From positions 1 through 64,000 of the forward strand of contig DAOKZI010000024.1 in assembly GCA_035325705.1 (NCBI GenBank): DNA of 64,000 nucleotides. The letters run 5' to 3'. The notes under the pieces are model-generated. The model saw nothing but the letters and a program-made list of their open reading frames with translations. It was not told the origin of the DNA and did not search any database. Shown here piece by piece: positions 27,123 to 33,369 of this stretch. Numbering within the stretch: the first letter of the stretch is position 1; every line of letters starts with the position of its first letter. Made by a program: the position numbers and the translations under genes. Source of the stretch: Ga0077536 sp035325705 (lineage in GTDB: Bacteria; Pseudomonadota; Gammaproteobacteria; Ga0077536).

Positions 27123-27836
27123 TCAATGGATCGCCATCGACGTCTCATTGCGCGCCATCGCCAGCAGCTCCATGCGCATTTCGGGCACCGCCGTCACGGG
27201 CCGGCTGAAGTCGAAGCGTATGAAGCGAGCGCCGAGACGGAGGTGGAAGCCGAGCGCGTCGATGCCCGCCATCGTCGGCTCGACGTCGCGCGGCACCAGG
27301 ATGTCCGCCCGCTCGCAGTAGCGGCGCATCGCGGCCGTGTGACAGCGGTTCATGTGGCGCACGAAATCGCGCTCGTCGTCGGGATGCAGCGGGTTCAGCA
27401 GCAGCAGTTCTTCCGGATCGAGCCAGTGCACCTCGCCGTCGCGATCGACGTGGCGCACGTGCAGCGGCCGCAGACTCCAGAACGCCGTGTCGCTGGGTAG
27501 CTGATGGGCCGGCGGCAGCGGGTAGTAGCGGCGGAAACGCGCGGCAGAGAGCTCGTCACCGTCGTCGACGGCTTCGACTTCGCCGAGCAGGCTCAGCCGT
27601 CCGGCATGGGCGCAGGTGTCGATGATCGTCAGCGAGACGCGGTGTTCGCCCGCGGCCGGGTTGTCGAGCGGACCGTGCAGCATGAAGACGGGCCGCCCGC
27701 GCAGATCGAGACAGAAGGACACCGGCGTAGCATCCGGAAATCCGGGGCGCGCTTCGGACTGCAGGGACAGGATGCCGCCGCAGCGGCGATAGAGCAGGGC
27801 GCGCGCTTCGCACATGGCGGAACGGGTCGTGTTCAT
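27123..27836 (-). CDS. HugZ-type heme utilisation protein, paralogue 1
   Basis: 237 aa from the ATG ending 27836 (GAGGAA seven to eight bases upstream). The N-terminal half is a split-barrel pyridoxamine-phosphate-oxidase-like domain (GGILSLQS, FPDATPVSFCLDLRGRPVFML, VSLTIID). The C-terminal half is a DUF2470-like domain with HMNRCHTAAMRRYC. This two-domain arrangement is that of HugZ/HutZ proteins, which bind heme and in some species degrade it to release iron. It sits 29 bp after a second copy at the end of the hmu operon. The DUF2470 motif HMNxDH reads HMNRCH here, less canonical than in paralogue 2. Confidence 0.82.
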   Translation of the reverse strand: MNTTRSAMCEARALLYRRCGGILSLQSEARPGFPDATPVSFCLDLRGRPVFMLHGPLDNPAAGEHRVSLTIIDTCAHAGRLSLLGEVEAVDDGDELSAARFRRYYPLPPAHQLPSDTAFWSLRPLHVRHVDRDGEVHWLDPEELLLLNPLHPDDERDFVRHMNRCHTAAMRRYCERADILVPRDVEPTMAGIDALGFHLRLGARFIRFDFSRPVTAVPEMRMELLAMARNETSMAIH

Positions 27837-27865
27837 GCGGGTATTCCTCATCGGGAGTCGAGAAA

Positions 27866-28576
27866 TCAGCGCTGCGCCATCGCGACGAACTCGCGGCGCG
27901 CATCGGCCGGGCTCGCGATCGGCGCGGCGAAATTCAAGCGCACGAGGCGCTCGCCGAGCCGCAGGTAAAAGCCGAGGCGATCGACACCGGCGAGCAGCGG
28001 CGTGATCTCTTCGGCCAGCGGAATCGAATCCTGCGCGCAGTACTTGCGCATCGCGGCGGCGTGATCCGCATTCATGTGATCGATCATGCCGGCCTCGTCG
28101 GCCGGGGCGAGCGGGTTATCGACGAGCAGATCCTCCGGCGTGAACCAGTGGATCACACCGAAGCCGCCGATGTAGCGCACGCGACGCGGCACGAGGCGCC
28201 AGAAGGTGAAATCGTGCGTGTCCTTGAATTGACGCGCATCGGGGAAGTAGCGGAAGTAACGCTCGCGCGAGTCCTCGTCGCCGGCCTCGAGCGGGCTCGC
28301 GTCCGCGATCAGCGTGACGCGGCCGGCGGTCTGCAGATCGGCGGCCCCGCGTTCGAAGACGATCAGCGACACCTTGGGATCCTGGCGCATGTTGCGCGAG
28401 TGCTGGGCGATGCTCGCGGTCTGGATCACGGGCATCCCTTTGCGATCGAGACAGAACGGCATCACCGAGCCGAACGGATAGCCCGGCATGTCGGCCGACT
28501 GCGTCGACAGCACGCCGTCGGCGTGCGCATGCAGCAGTCGGCGGGCGTCTTCCAGCGCTCGTGCACGTTGACTCAT
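27866..28576 (-). CDS. HugZ-type heme utilisation protein, paralogue 2
   Basis: 236 aa. Start ATG ending 28576 overlaps the hmuV stop (ATGA) and has GGGAGGA upstream. Blocks ARRLLHAHADGVLSTQSADM, YPFGSVMPFCLDRKGMPVI and SLIVFERGAADLQTAGR form the split barrel; the C-terminal domain carries HMNADHAAAMRKYC, the canonical DUF2470 motif. It probably handles heme in the cytoplasm after import by HmuTUV. It differs substantially from paralogue 1, so the duplication is old or the genes have separate roles. Confidence 0.87.
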   Translation of the reverse strand: MSQRARALEDARRLLHAHADGVLSTQSADMPGYPFGSVMPFCLDRKGMPVIQTASIAQHSRNMRQDPKVSLIVFERGAADLQTAGRVTLIADASPLEAGDEDSRERYFRYFPDARQFKDTHDFTFWRLVPRRVRYIGGFGVIHWFTPEDLLVDNPLAPADEAGMIDHMNADHAAAMRKYCAQDSIPLAEEITPLLAGVDRLGFYLRLGERLVRLNFAAPIASPADARREFVAMAQR

Positions 28577-29385
28577 GGCGTATGTCCTCCCTCTCTGAAA
28601 ATATTGGAAAGGCGCGCCGCCGCCTCGGGCAGCACGCCGAAAAAGCCGATGCCTTCGCTGTCGAAGGCGCGGCGTACGGAAACTTCGTAGATGTCGCTCA
28701 GCACGTCCGGACACAGCACTTCGTGCGGCGGCCCGCTGCAGACGCAGCGGCCTTCGCGCAGCACCAGCACGCGATCGGCGTAATGCAGGGCCTGATTCGG
28801 ATCGTGGAGCACGGCGAGCACGCCGCCGCCCCGACGCGCGCGCTCGCGAGCGACGGCCAGCAGCGCATGCTGATGGCGCAGATCGGCATGCGCGACGGGC
28901 TCGTCCATCAGCAGCAGGCCGTCATTGCGCGGTTCGATCTGCGCGAGACAGCGCGCGAACTGCACGCGTGCCTGCTCGCCGGCTGAGAGCTGCGCGAACA
29001 CGCGCGCGGCCATGCGCTCGAGGCCGGCGACGACGAGCGCCTCGGCGACGACGCGCGCATCCTGCGCCGGGTTCCTCGGATGCGGCAGACGCCCGAGCGC
29101 GACGATCTCCTTCACCGGCCACGACAGGCCGGGAACCGAGGGCGCGAGCACCGCGCGACGCCGCGCGAGCGATTCGTAGGACCAGTCGTGGAGCGCGATA
29201 CCATCGAGCGTGACGCTGCCCGAGCTCGGGCGCAGATCGCCGGCGAGCACGCGCAGCAGCGTCGATTTGCCCGCGCCGTTGGGCCCCAGCACGGCGACGA
29301 ACTCGCCGGCCGCGATCTCGCAGTGGACGCCCGCGAGCCGCGGTCGCGCGAGGCCATCGACGAGGATGTCACGGGCTTCGATCAT
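28573..29385 (-). CDS. hmuV: Hemin ABC transporter ATP-binding protein
   Basis: 270 aa. Walker A GPNGAGKSTLL (about 34-44), signature LSAGEQARVQFARCL, Walker B GLLLMDEP, and the switch His in VLHDPNQAL. The KEIVALGRLPH segment and order after a FecCD permease and before HugZ genes fit HmuV. The ATG overlaps the hmuU stop and the TGA overlaps the next ATG, so translation is coupled on both sides. It powers heme (or possibly siderophore) import across the inner membrane. Confidence 0.9.
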   Translation of the reverse strand: MIEARDILVDGLARPRLAGVHCEIAAGEFVAVLGPNGAGKSTLLRVLAGDLRPSSGSVTLDGIALHDWSYESLARRRAVLAPSVPGLSWPVKEIVALGRLPHPRNPAQDARVVAEALVVAGLERMAARVFAQLSAGEQARVQFARCLAQIEPRNDGLLLMDEPVAHADLRHQHALLAVARERARRGGGVLAVLHDPNQALHYADRVLVLREGRCVCSGPPHEVLCPDVLSDIYEVSVRRAFDSEGIGFFGVLPEAAARLSNIFREGGHTP

Positions 29386-30422
29386 GCGCGTATGGCGGCT
29401 CGGAAATGGCGCAGCGTGAGCCACAGGAAGGCCGGCGCGCCGAGCGCGGCGGTGACGATGCCGACCGGCAGCTCGGCCGGCAGCACGGCGGTGCGGGCAA
29501 TCAGATCGGCGCCCATCAGCAGCGTCGCGCCGAGCAGCGCCGCGGCCGGCAGCAGCAGGCGGTGATTGGGGCCGACGATGAAGCGTGCGATGTGCGGCAC
29601 GACCAGGCCGACGAAGCCGATCAAGCCCGACACGGCCACGCTCGCGCCGACCCACAGGCTGGTGCCGAGCACGAGCCGGCGTTTCGCGCGCTCGACGTCG
29701 ACGCCGAGATAGAACGCATCGCGTTCGCCGAGCACGAAGGCATTGAGCGGGCGCGCGGCACCGAAGAAGACCGTCGCCGCCAGCACCGCCGCGACGAGCA
29801 CCGGCAGCACCGTCTGCCAGCTCGCGCCGGCGAGACTGCCCAGCGTCCAGAACGTGAAGTCGCGCAGCGCCGTGTCGTCGGCGACGAACAGCAGGAAACC
29901 GAGCGCGGCGCCGCCGATGGCGTTGATCGCGATGCCGACGAGCAGCAGCAGCGCCACGTCGTAGCCGCCCGCGCGCCCGGCGACGCCGAGCGCCAGCCGG
30001 CACACCAGCAGCGCGCCCCCGAAGGCGCACAGCGGTACGAGCCAGGGCCCCGTCACCGACGCGCGCGGCGCGAACACGACGATCGCGAGGCCGGCCGCGA
30101 CGGCGGCGCCCGTCGCGATGCCGAGCAGGCCGGGATCGGCCAGCGGATTGCGAAAAATCGCCTGCAGCGCGACCCCGCCGAGCGCGAGCCCGGCGCCGAT
30201 CGTCGCCGCCAGCAGCACGCGCGGCAGCCGGATCCGGGTCAGCACGTCGAAGGGCAGGGACGGCGCGTTCGCCTCGAACAGCGCGTGCCAGTCGAGCCGA
30301 AAGCCGCCGAAGGCAATCGCAGCGACGAGGACCACGAGTGCCGCGGCGGCGAGGGCCGCGACGCGCCAGGAGCCCGGAACGGCGAATGAGGGGCGCAGGG
30401 CTGCAGGCTCGACGAGATTCAT
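29382..30422 (-). CDS. hmuU: Hemin ABC transporter permease (FecCD family)
   Basis: 346 aa with about ten membrane helices. Family landmarks: RIRLPRVLLAATIGAGLALGG, LQAIFRNPLADPGLLGI, FWTLGSLAGASWQ, GFVGLVVPHIARFIVGPNH, and a C-terminal LPVGIVTAALGAPAFLWL. FRNPLADPGLLG is the coupling segment for the ATPase. Overlaps hmuT upstream (ATGA) and hmuV downstream. Homodimeric channel for heme delivered by HmuT. Confidence 0.9.
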   Translation of the reverse strand: MNLVEPAALRPSFAVPGSWRVAALAAAALVVLVAAIAFGGFRLDWHALFEANAPSLPFDVLTRIRLPRVLLAATIGAGLALGGVALQAIFRNPLADPGLLGIATGAAVAAGLAIVVFAPRASVTGPWLVPLCAFGGALLVCRLALGVAGRAGGYDVALLLLVGIAINAIGGAALGFLLFVADDTALRDFTFWTLGSLAGASWQTVLPVLVAAVLAATVFFGAARPLNAFVLGERDAFYLGVDVERAKRRLVLGTSLWVGASVAVSGLIGFVGLVVPHIARFIVGPNHRLLLPAAALLGATLLMGADLIARTAVLPAELPVGIVTAALGAPAFLWLTLRHFRAAIRA

Positions 30423-31291
30423 CGCGCCGCGTCCATGCGGCTCGCGATGTCGACGAGTCCGGCGGGCAGGCGCGGGCCGAAGCCGAGCACGGCGAGATCG
30501 TCGACGGCGATCACGTGCTGCGCATCGAGGCCGCTAGTCGCGAGACCGGGCAGGCCGAGCACTGCCTCGGGGCCGCCGAGCGCGGTGAGCGAGCGCGCCG
30601 ACACCAGCACGAACTCCGGTGGGTGTCCCGCGAGCGCCTCGGCCGATACCGGTGCGTAACCTTGCTGGGCGGCGAACAGGTTGTGAGCGCCGAGCAGCGC
30701 GATCAGCGCGTCCGCCGCAGTGTCCTTGCCCGCGGCCATCAGTCCCTGCGGACCCGCGCTCAGCAGGAAGACGACCCCCGGCGCAGCCGCAGGCGCCGGC
30801 AACCGGCGACGGGCATCGGCGAGGCTCGCCTCGACGCGGGCCGCCAAGGCTTTGCCGGCCTCGACGCGGTTCAGTGCCGCGGCGATGGCCTCGATCTTCC
30901 GCGCGATGCCGCCGGCGCTGGGCTCATCCGGCACGCGGACCACGGGCACGCCCGCGTCGGCAATGCGATCCAGCACCTCCGGCGGCCCGGCGTGCTCGCT
31001 CGCGAGCACCAGATCCGGCGCCAGCGCGAGCAGAGGCTCGATCGTGAGCGTGCGGAAATAGCCGACCTTGGGCAGCGCGCGCGCGGCTTCGGGCCAGATG
31101 CTGCTGTCGTCCGTGGCGACGACGCTCGCGCCGGCGTCGAGCGCGAACACGATCTCGGTGACGGCACCGCCCAGGCTCAGCACGCGGCTCGGCTCCGCGC
31201 AGGCCTGCGCCATGCAGAAGAACAGTGCGAAGCCGAGAACGCGGCGGGCGCGTCCGAGCGGCAGAGCGGGGCGGCTTGTGATCTTGAACAC
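30419..31291 (-). CDS. hmuT: Periplasmic hemin-binding protein
   Basis: 290 aa with signal peptide (about 1-32, ending CAE). RVLSLGGAVTEIVFALDAG, DDSSIWPEAARALPKVGY, IEPLLALAPDLVLASEHAGPP and a C-terminal Val/Leu-rich lobe match HmuT-type substrate-binding proteins. First gene of the minus-strand hmu operon, reading away from the Fur-box region at 31356-31384. It takes heme released by the TonB receptor and delivers it to HmuU. Confidence 0.88.
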   Translation of the reverse strand: MFKITSRPALPLGRARRVLGFALFFCMAQACAEPSRVLSLGGAVTEIVFALDAGASVVATDDSSIWPEAARALPKVGYFRTLTIEPLLALAPDLVLASEHAGPPEVLDRIADAGVPVVRVPDEPSAGGIARKIEAIAAALNRVEAGKALAARVEASLADARRRLPAPAAAPGVVFLLSAGPQGLMAAGKDTAADALIALLGAHNLFAAQQGYAPVSAEALAGHPPEFVLVSARSLTALGGPEAVLGLPGLATSGLDAQHVIAVDDLAVLGFGPRLPAGLVDIASRMDAAR

Positions 31292-31355
31292 CTTCGAAGT
31301 CCTTCGGTTGCGGGTTGTGCAAGACGCCGAGGGAGCGTCCGGCAGACGATCCTGC

Positions 31356-31384
31356 TTGCAAACCTAAATGCGAATATTTATCAT
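31356..31384 (+). promoter_or_regulatory. Sigma-70-like promoter overlapped by a Fur box, between hmuT and small gene
   Basis: -35 TTGCAA (31356-31361), 17-bp spacer, -10 TATCAT (31379-31384). TGCGAATATTTATCA (31369-31383) matches the Fur 7-1-7 consensus at 11 of 14 positions and overlaps the -10 box. In a 117-bp divergent gap it could control both hmuT and the rightward genes. Spacing of -35, Fur box and -10 is identical to the promoter at 25615. Confidence 0.62.
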
Positions 31385-31408
31385 TCAGAAAAATTTAGCA
31401 AGCAGTCG

Positions 31409-31615
31409 ATGAGTGCCGAAGCGAGCAACCGGGACGTGAAGAAACGCGTGTGCGAGCTCTATGACGAGCTCTTTGCACACGACGGCTACGGCGAATTGCG
31501 CATCGAGATCCGGCTGCTCCGTCGCGGCCAGAAGGAGGTGATTCTCCACTGCGGCAAGCAGCATCGTTTCGTGGTGGCCTTCGAGCCGGCGACGAGACCG
31601 GTGCTGGACGGCTGA
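31409..31615 (+). CDS. Small protein (68 aa) of the heme locus, unassigned
   Basis: First rightward gene after the Fur-box promoter. Soluble and charged: KKRVCELYDELFAHDGYGE then ELRIEIRLLRRGQKEVILHC and GKQHRFVVAFEP. The KEVILHCGKQHRFVV part faintly recalls the hemin-uptake protein HemP (a G-x-E-V-x-I-x-H-x-G-x-x-Y/H-R pattern), but the rest does not, so I leave it unnamed. The Cys and His residues near the centre could bind metal or heme. Ribosome site is weak. Probably iron-regulated by position. Confidence 0.65.
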   Translation: MSAEASNRDVKKRVCELYDELFAHDGYGELRIEIRLLRRGQKEVILHCGKQHRFVVAFEPATRPVLDG

Positions 31616-31818
31616 CGAAGCGACGGCGACTGCCGGCGAGCGCGGCATCACGCGTAGCGTGCGGCCGCGGCCCGCGCGCCCAGGTCCGGGCGGCGGGTAC
31701 TTCGATCCTCGATGCGTAGCGGACTGCGCATCGCGGGTGACGCGCACAGTCCGATGGAGCGGGGCAGCCTCTGTGGGAGGGGTGTCTTCGGTTCGATCCA
31801 ATAGAGAGGAACCAAGAC

Positions 31819-32547
31819 ATGAACGAGACGAAGAAAAAAATGGGCTGCGTGTTGGCAGTCGCCGGCCTGGCCCTCGCTATGGAGAGTCAGGCGGCATTCC
31901 AGGATCCGGCGACATCGGCCTGGGGTGGGTGGACGCGCGGCGACGTCGGCAGCTTCTACGCCGGCTGGGATTTGTCCACCGACGTCGCCGATCCCGGCGT
32001 CATCGACAACTCGCCGGACTTGCTCGCGTCCACGCTGATCGGCGGCGGCACGACGGCCGGGCCGGCGGTCGCGTCGATCGGCGCCGGTCCTTTCCGCGTC
32101 GCCGAGCAACCCGTATCAGGCGCCTTCATCATCAGCAGCGGCAACATCTACAACCCGACTGCAGCGACCTCCTTCGTCGTCGACGTCGGCGGCGCGGCGA
32201 GTGCCGGGCCCGTGCGCGTCGCGCTCCAGGTGCGCACGCTGGGCAATGAGCTCGACTATGCCGGTGTGCGCGTCAACGGCGTGCTCGCCGCCGCATACAC
32301 CGAGCTCGGCCGTGAGCCGTTCCCCGGCCCCGGCGGCTCGACCGTCGATTCGCTGTTCGTGTGGACTCTCGCGGCCGGTGCCGATCTCTATTCGTTCACC
32401 TTCAATGCCGCGCAATCGAGCATGTCGCTGGATGCGCTGACCGTCGACGTCGCGCCCGTGCCGCTGCCCGCGCCCATCGTGCTGCTCGGCTCGGCCGTGG
32501 CCGGCCTCGCCGCCTGGCGTCGTCATCTGCCCGGAGCCGCATCATGA
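31819..32547 (+). CDS. VPLP-tailed secreted protein, paralogue 2 of heme-locus family
   Basis: 242 aa, GAGAGGAACC site upstream of ATG 31819. Signal region about 5-26 (ending SQAA). Opens FQDPATSAWGGWTRGD and GSFYAGW (Tyr47), then GNIYNPTAATSFVVDVG, VALQVRTLGNELDYAGVRVNG and YTELGREPF, and ends SLDALTVDVAPVPLPAP with a helix and WRRH. Close in block order to the protein at 25762. Its stop overlaps the ATG of the next paralogue. No enzyme motif; an exported, possibly surface-anchored protein made with the heme receptor. Confidence 0.77.
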   Translation: MNETKKKMGCVLAVAGLALAMESQAAFQDPATSAWGGWTRGDVGSFYAGWDLSTDVADPGVIDNSPDLLASTLIGGGTTAGPAVASIGAGPFRVAEQPVSGAFIISSGNIYNPTAATSFVVDVGGAASAGPVRVALQVRTLGNELDYAGVRVNGVLAAAYTELGREPFPGPGGSTVDSLFVWTLAAGADLYSFTFNAAQSSMSLDALTVDVAPVPLPAPIVLLGSAVAGLAAWRRHLPGAAS

Positions 32548-33293
32548 GGCGCGCGATCACAGCCGGCGTTCTGCTCGCCGGGATGATGTTGAACGCACAC
32601 GCGGCCTCGACGAGCTTCCAGTCGCCGAACACCGCGGCGTGGGGCAACTGGCTGCGGGGTGCGCCGGGCACTTTGTACGTGCATTGGGAAGAGTTCAATA
32701 GCGCCATAGCGGACAACACGCCGGATCGCGCGAATGTGGGGGCGAAATCAGCGCTGGTGCTCAACAAAAACAACAACGCCTTCATCACCGGCAGCGGCAC
32801 GGGCGGCAATATCTACAGCTTCTCCGACATCAACGACTTCGATGTAATGATCATGGCGAACCCCAGCCTGTCGTCCGGGCCCTTGACCGTGGCGCTGCAG
32901 GTGTCGGTGATCGGCGTCGATTTCGACGACAGCTCGATCAAGCTCAACGAGGTCCGCTACACGTCGAAGACCGTGCTCGCAACCGGTAGCTCCTCGGCGC
33001 CCGGCGGCAGCGGCGGCAGCGGCACCGGCGTCGACAACGAGTACCTCTACGTGTGGCAGAACGTGCAAAACAGCAGCTCGTTCTTCTCCTTCCATCTGAA
33101 GGCGCTCGGAACCAGCAACAGCCTCGATGCGCTCGCGATCGACATCGGCCCGATGAAGACCGTGACGCCGCCGGTGGTGAACCCGCCGCCGGTGGTGAAC
33201 CCGCCGCCGGCACCGGTGCCGCTGCCGGCCAGCCTGCTGCTGTTAGGGAGCGCCCTCGGTACGTTCGTCGTACGCGCTAGGTCGTCTGCATAG
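32544..33293 (+). CDS. VPLP-tailed secreted protein, paralogue 3 of heme-locus family
   Basis: 249 aa, ATG overlapping the previous stop (ATGA). Signal peptide 1-21 (ending AHAA). FQSPNTAAWGNWLRG and GTLYVHWEEF (Tyr45) match the other two paralogues, as do GGNIYSFSDINDFDVMI and VALQVSVIGVDFDDS. It has two extra pieces: a Gly/Ser linker (SSSAPGGSGGSGTG) and, before the tail, a proline-rich spacer built from an 18-bp direct repeat encoding NPPPVV. The tail is PAPVPLPAS, a helix and VRARSSA. The spacer suggests the domain is held away from a membrane or surface anchor. Confidence 0.77.
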   Translation: MRRAITAGVLLAGMMLNAHAASTSFQSPNTAAWGNWLRGAPGTLYVHWEEFNSAIADNTPDRANVGAKSALVLNKNNNAFITGSGTGGNIYSFSDINDFDVMIMANPSLSSGPLTVALQVSVIGVDFDDSSIKLNEVRYTSKTVLATGSSSAPGGSGGSGTGVDNEYLYVWQNVQNSSSFFSFHLKALGTSNSLDALAIDIGPMKTVTPPVVNPPPVVNPPPAPVPLPASLLLLGSALGTFVVRARSSA

Positions 33294-33301
33294 CGCGTCC
33301 T

Positions 33302-33349
33302 GCGCATCGCCGTGCGCGCGCCGCGAAGGACGCGCGCACGGCGATGCGC
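33302..33349 (+). terminator. Perfect 19-bp stem hairpin between VPLP paralogue 3 and receptor gene
   Basis: GCGCATCGCCGTGCGCGCG (33302-33320), a 10-nt loop, and its exact complement (33331-33349), followed by CTTTCT. It starts nine bases after the stop codon and ends 20 bases before the receptor ATG. It may be a leaky terminator or a processing/stability hairpin giving more VPLP-protein message than receptor message. Confidence 0.6.
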
Positions 33350-33369
33350 CTTTCTATGCCTGACATGCG

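Noticed and set aside
30338..31408. Long frame leading into the 68-aa gene
   Set aside because: It is antisense to hmuT/hmuU; only the part after the Fur-box promoter is free of a better gene.
31409..31615. Naming the small heme-locus gene hemP
   Set aside because: Only a short central pattern resembles HemP; the C-terminal motif of that family is missing.
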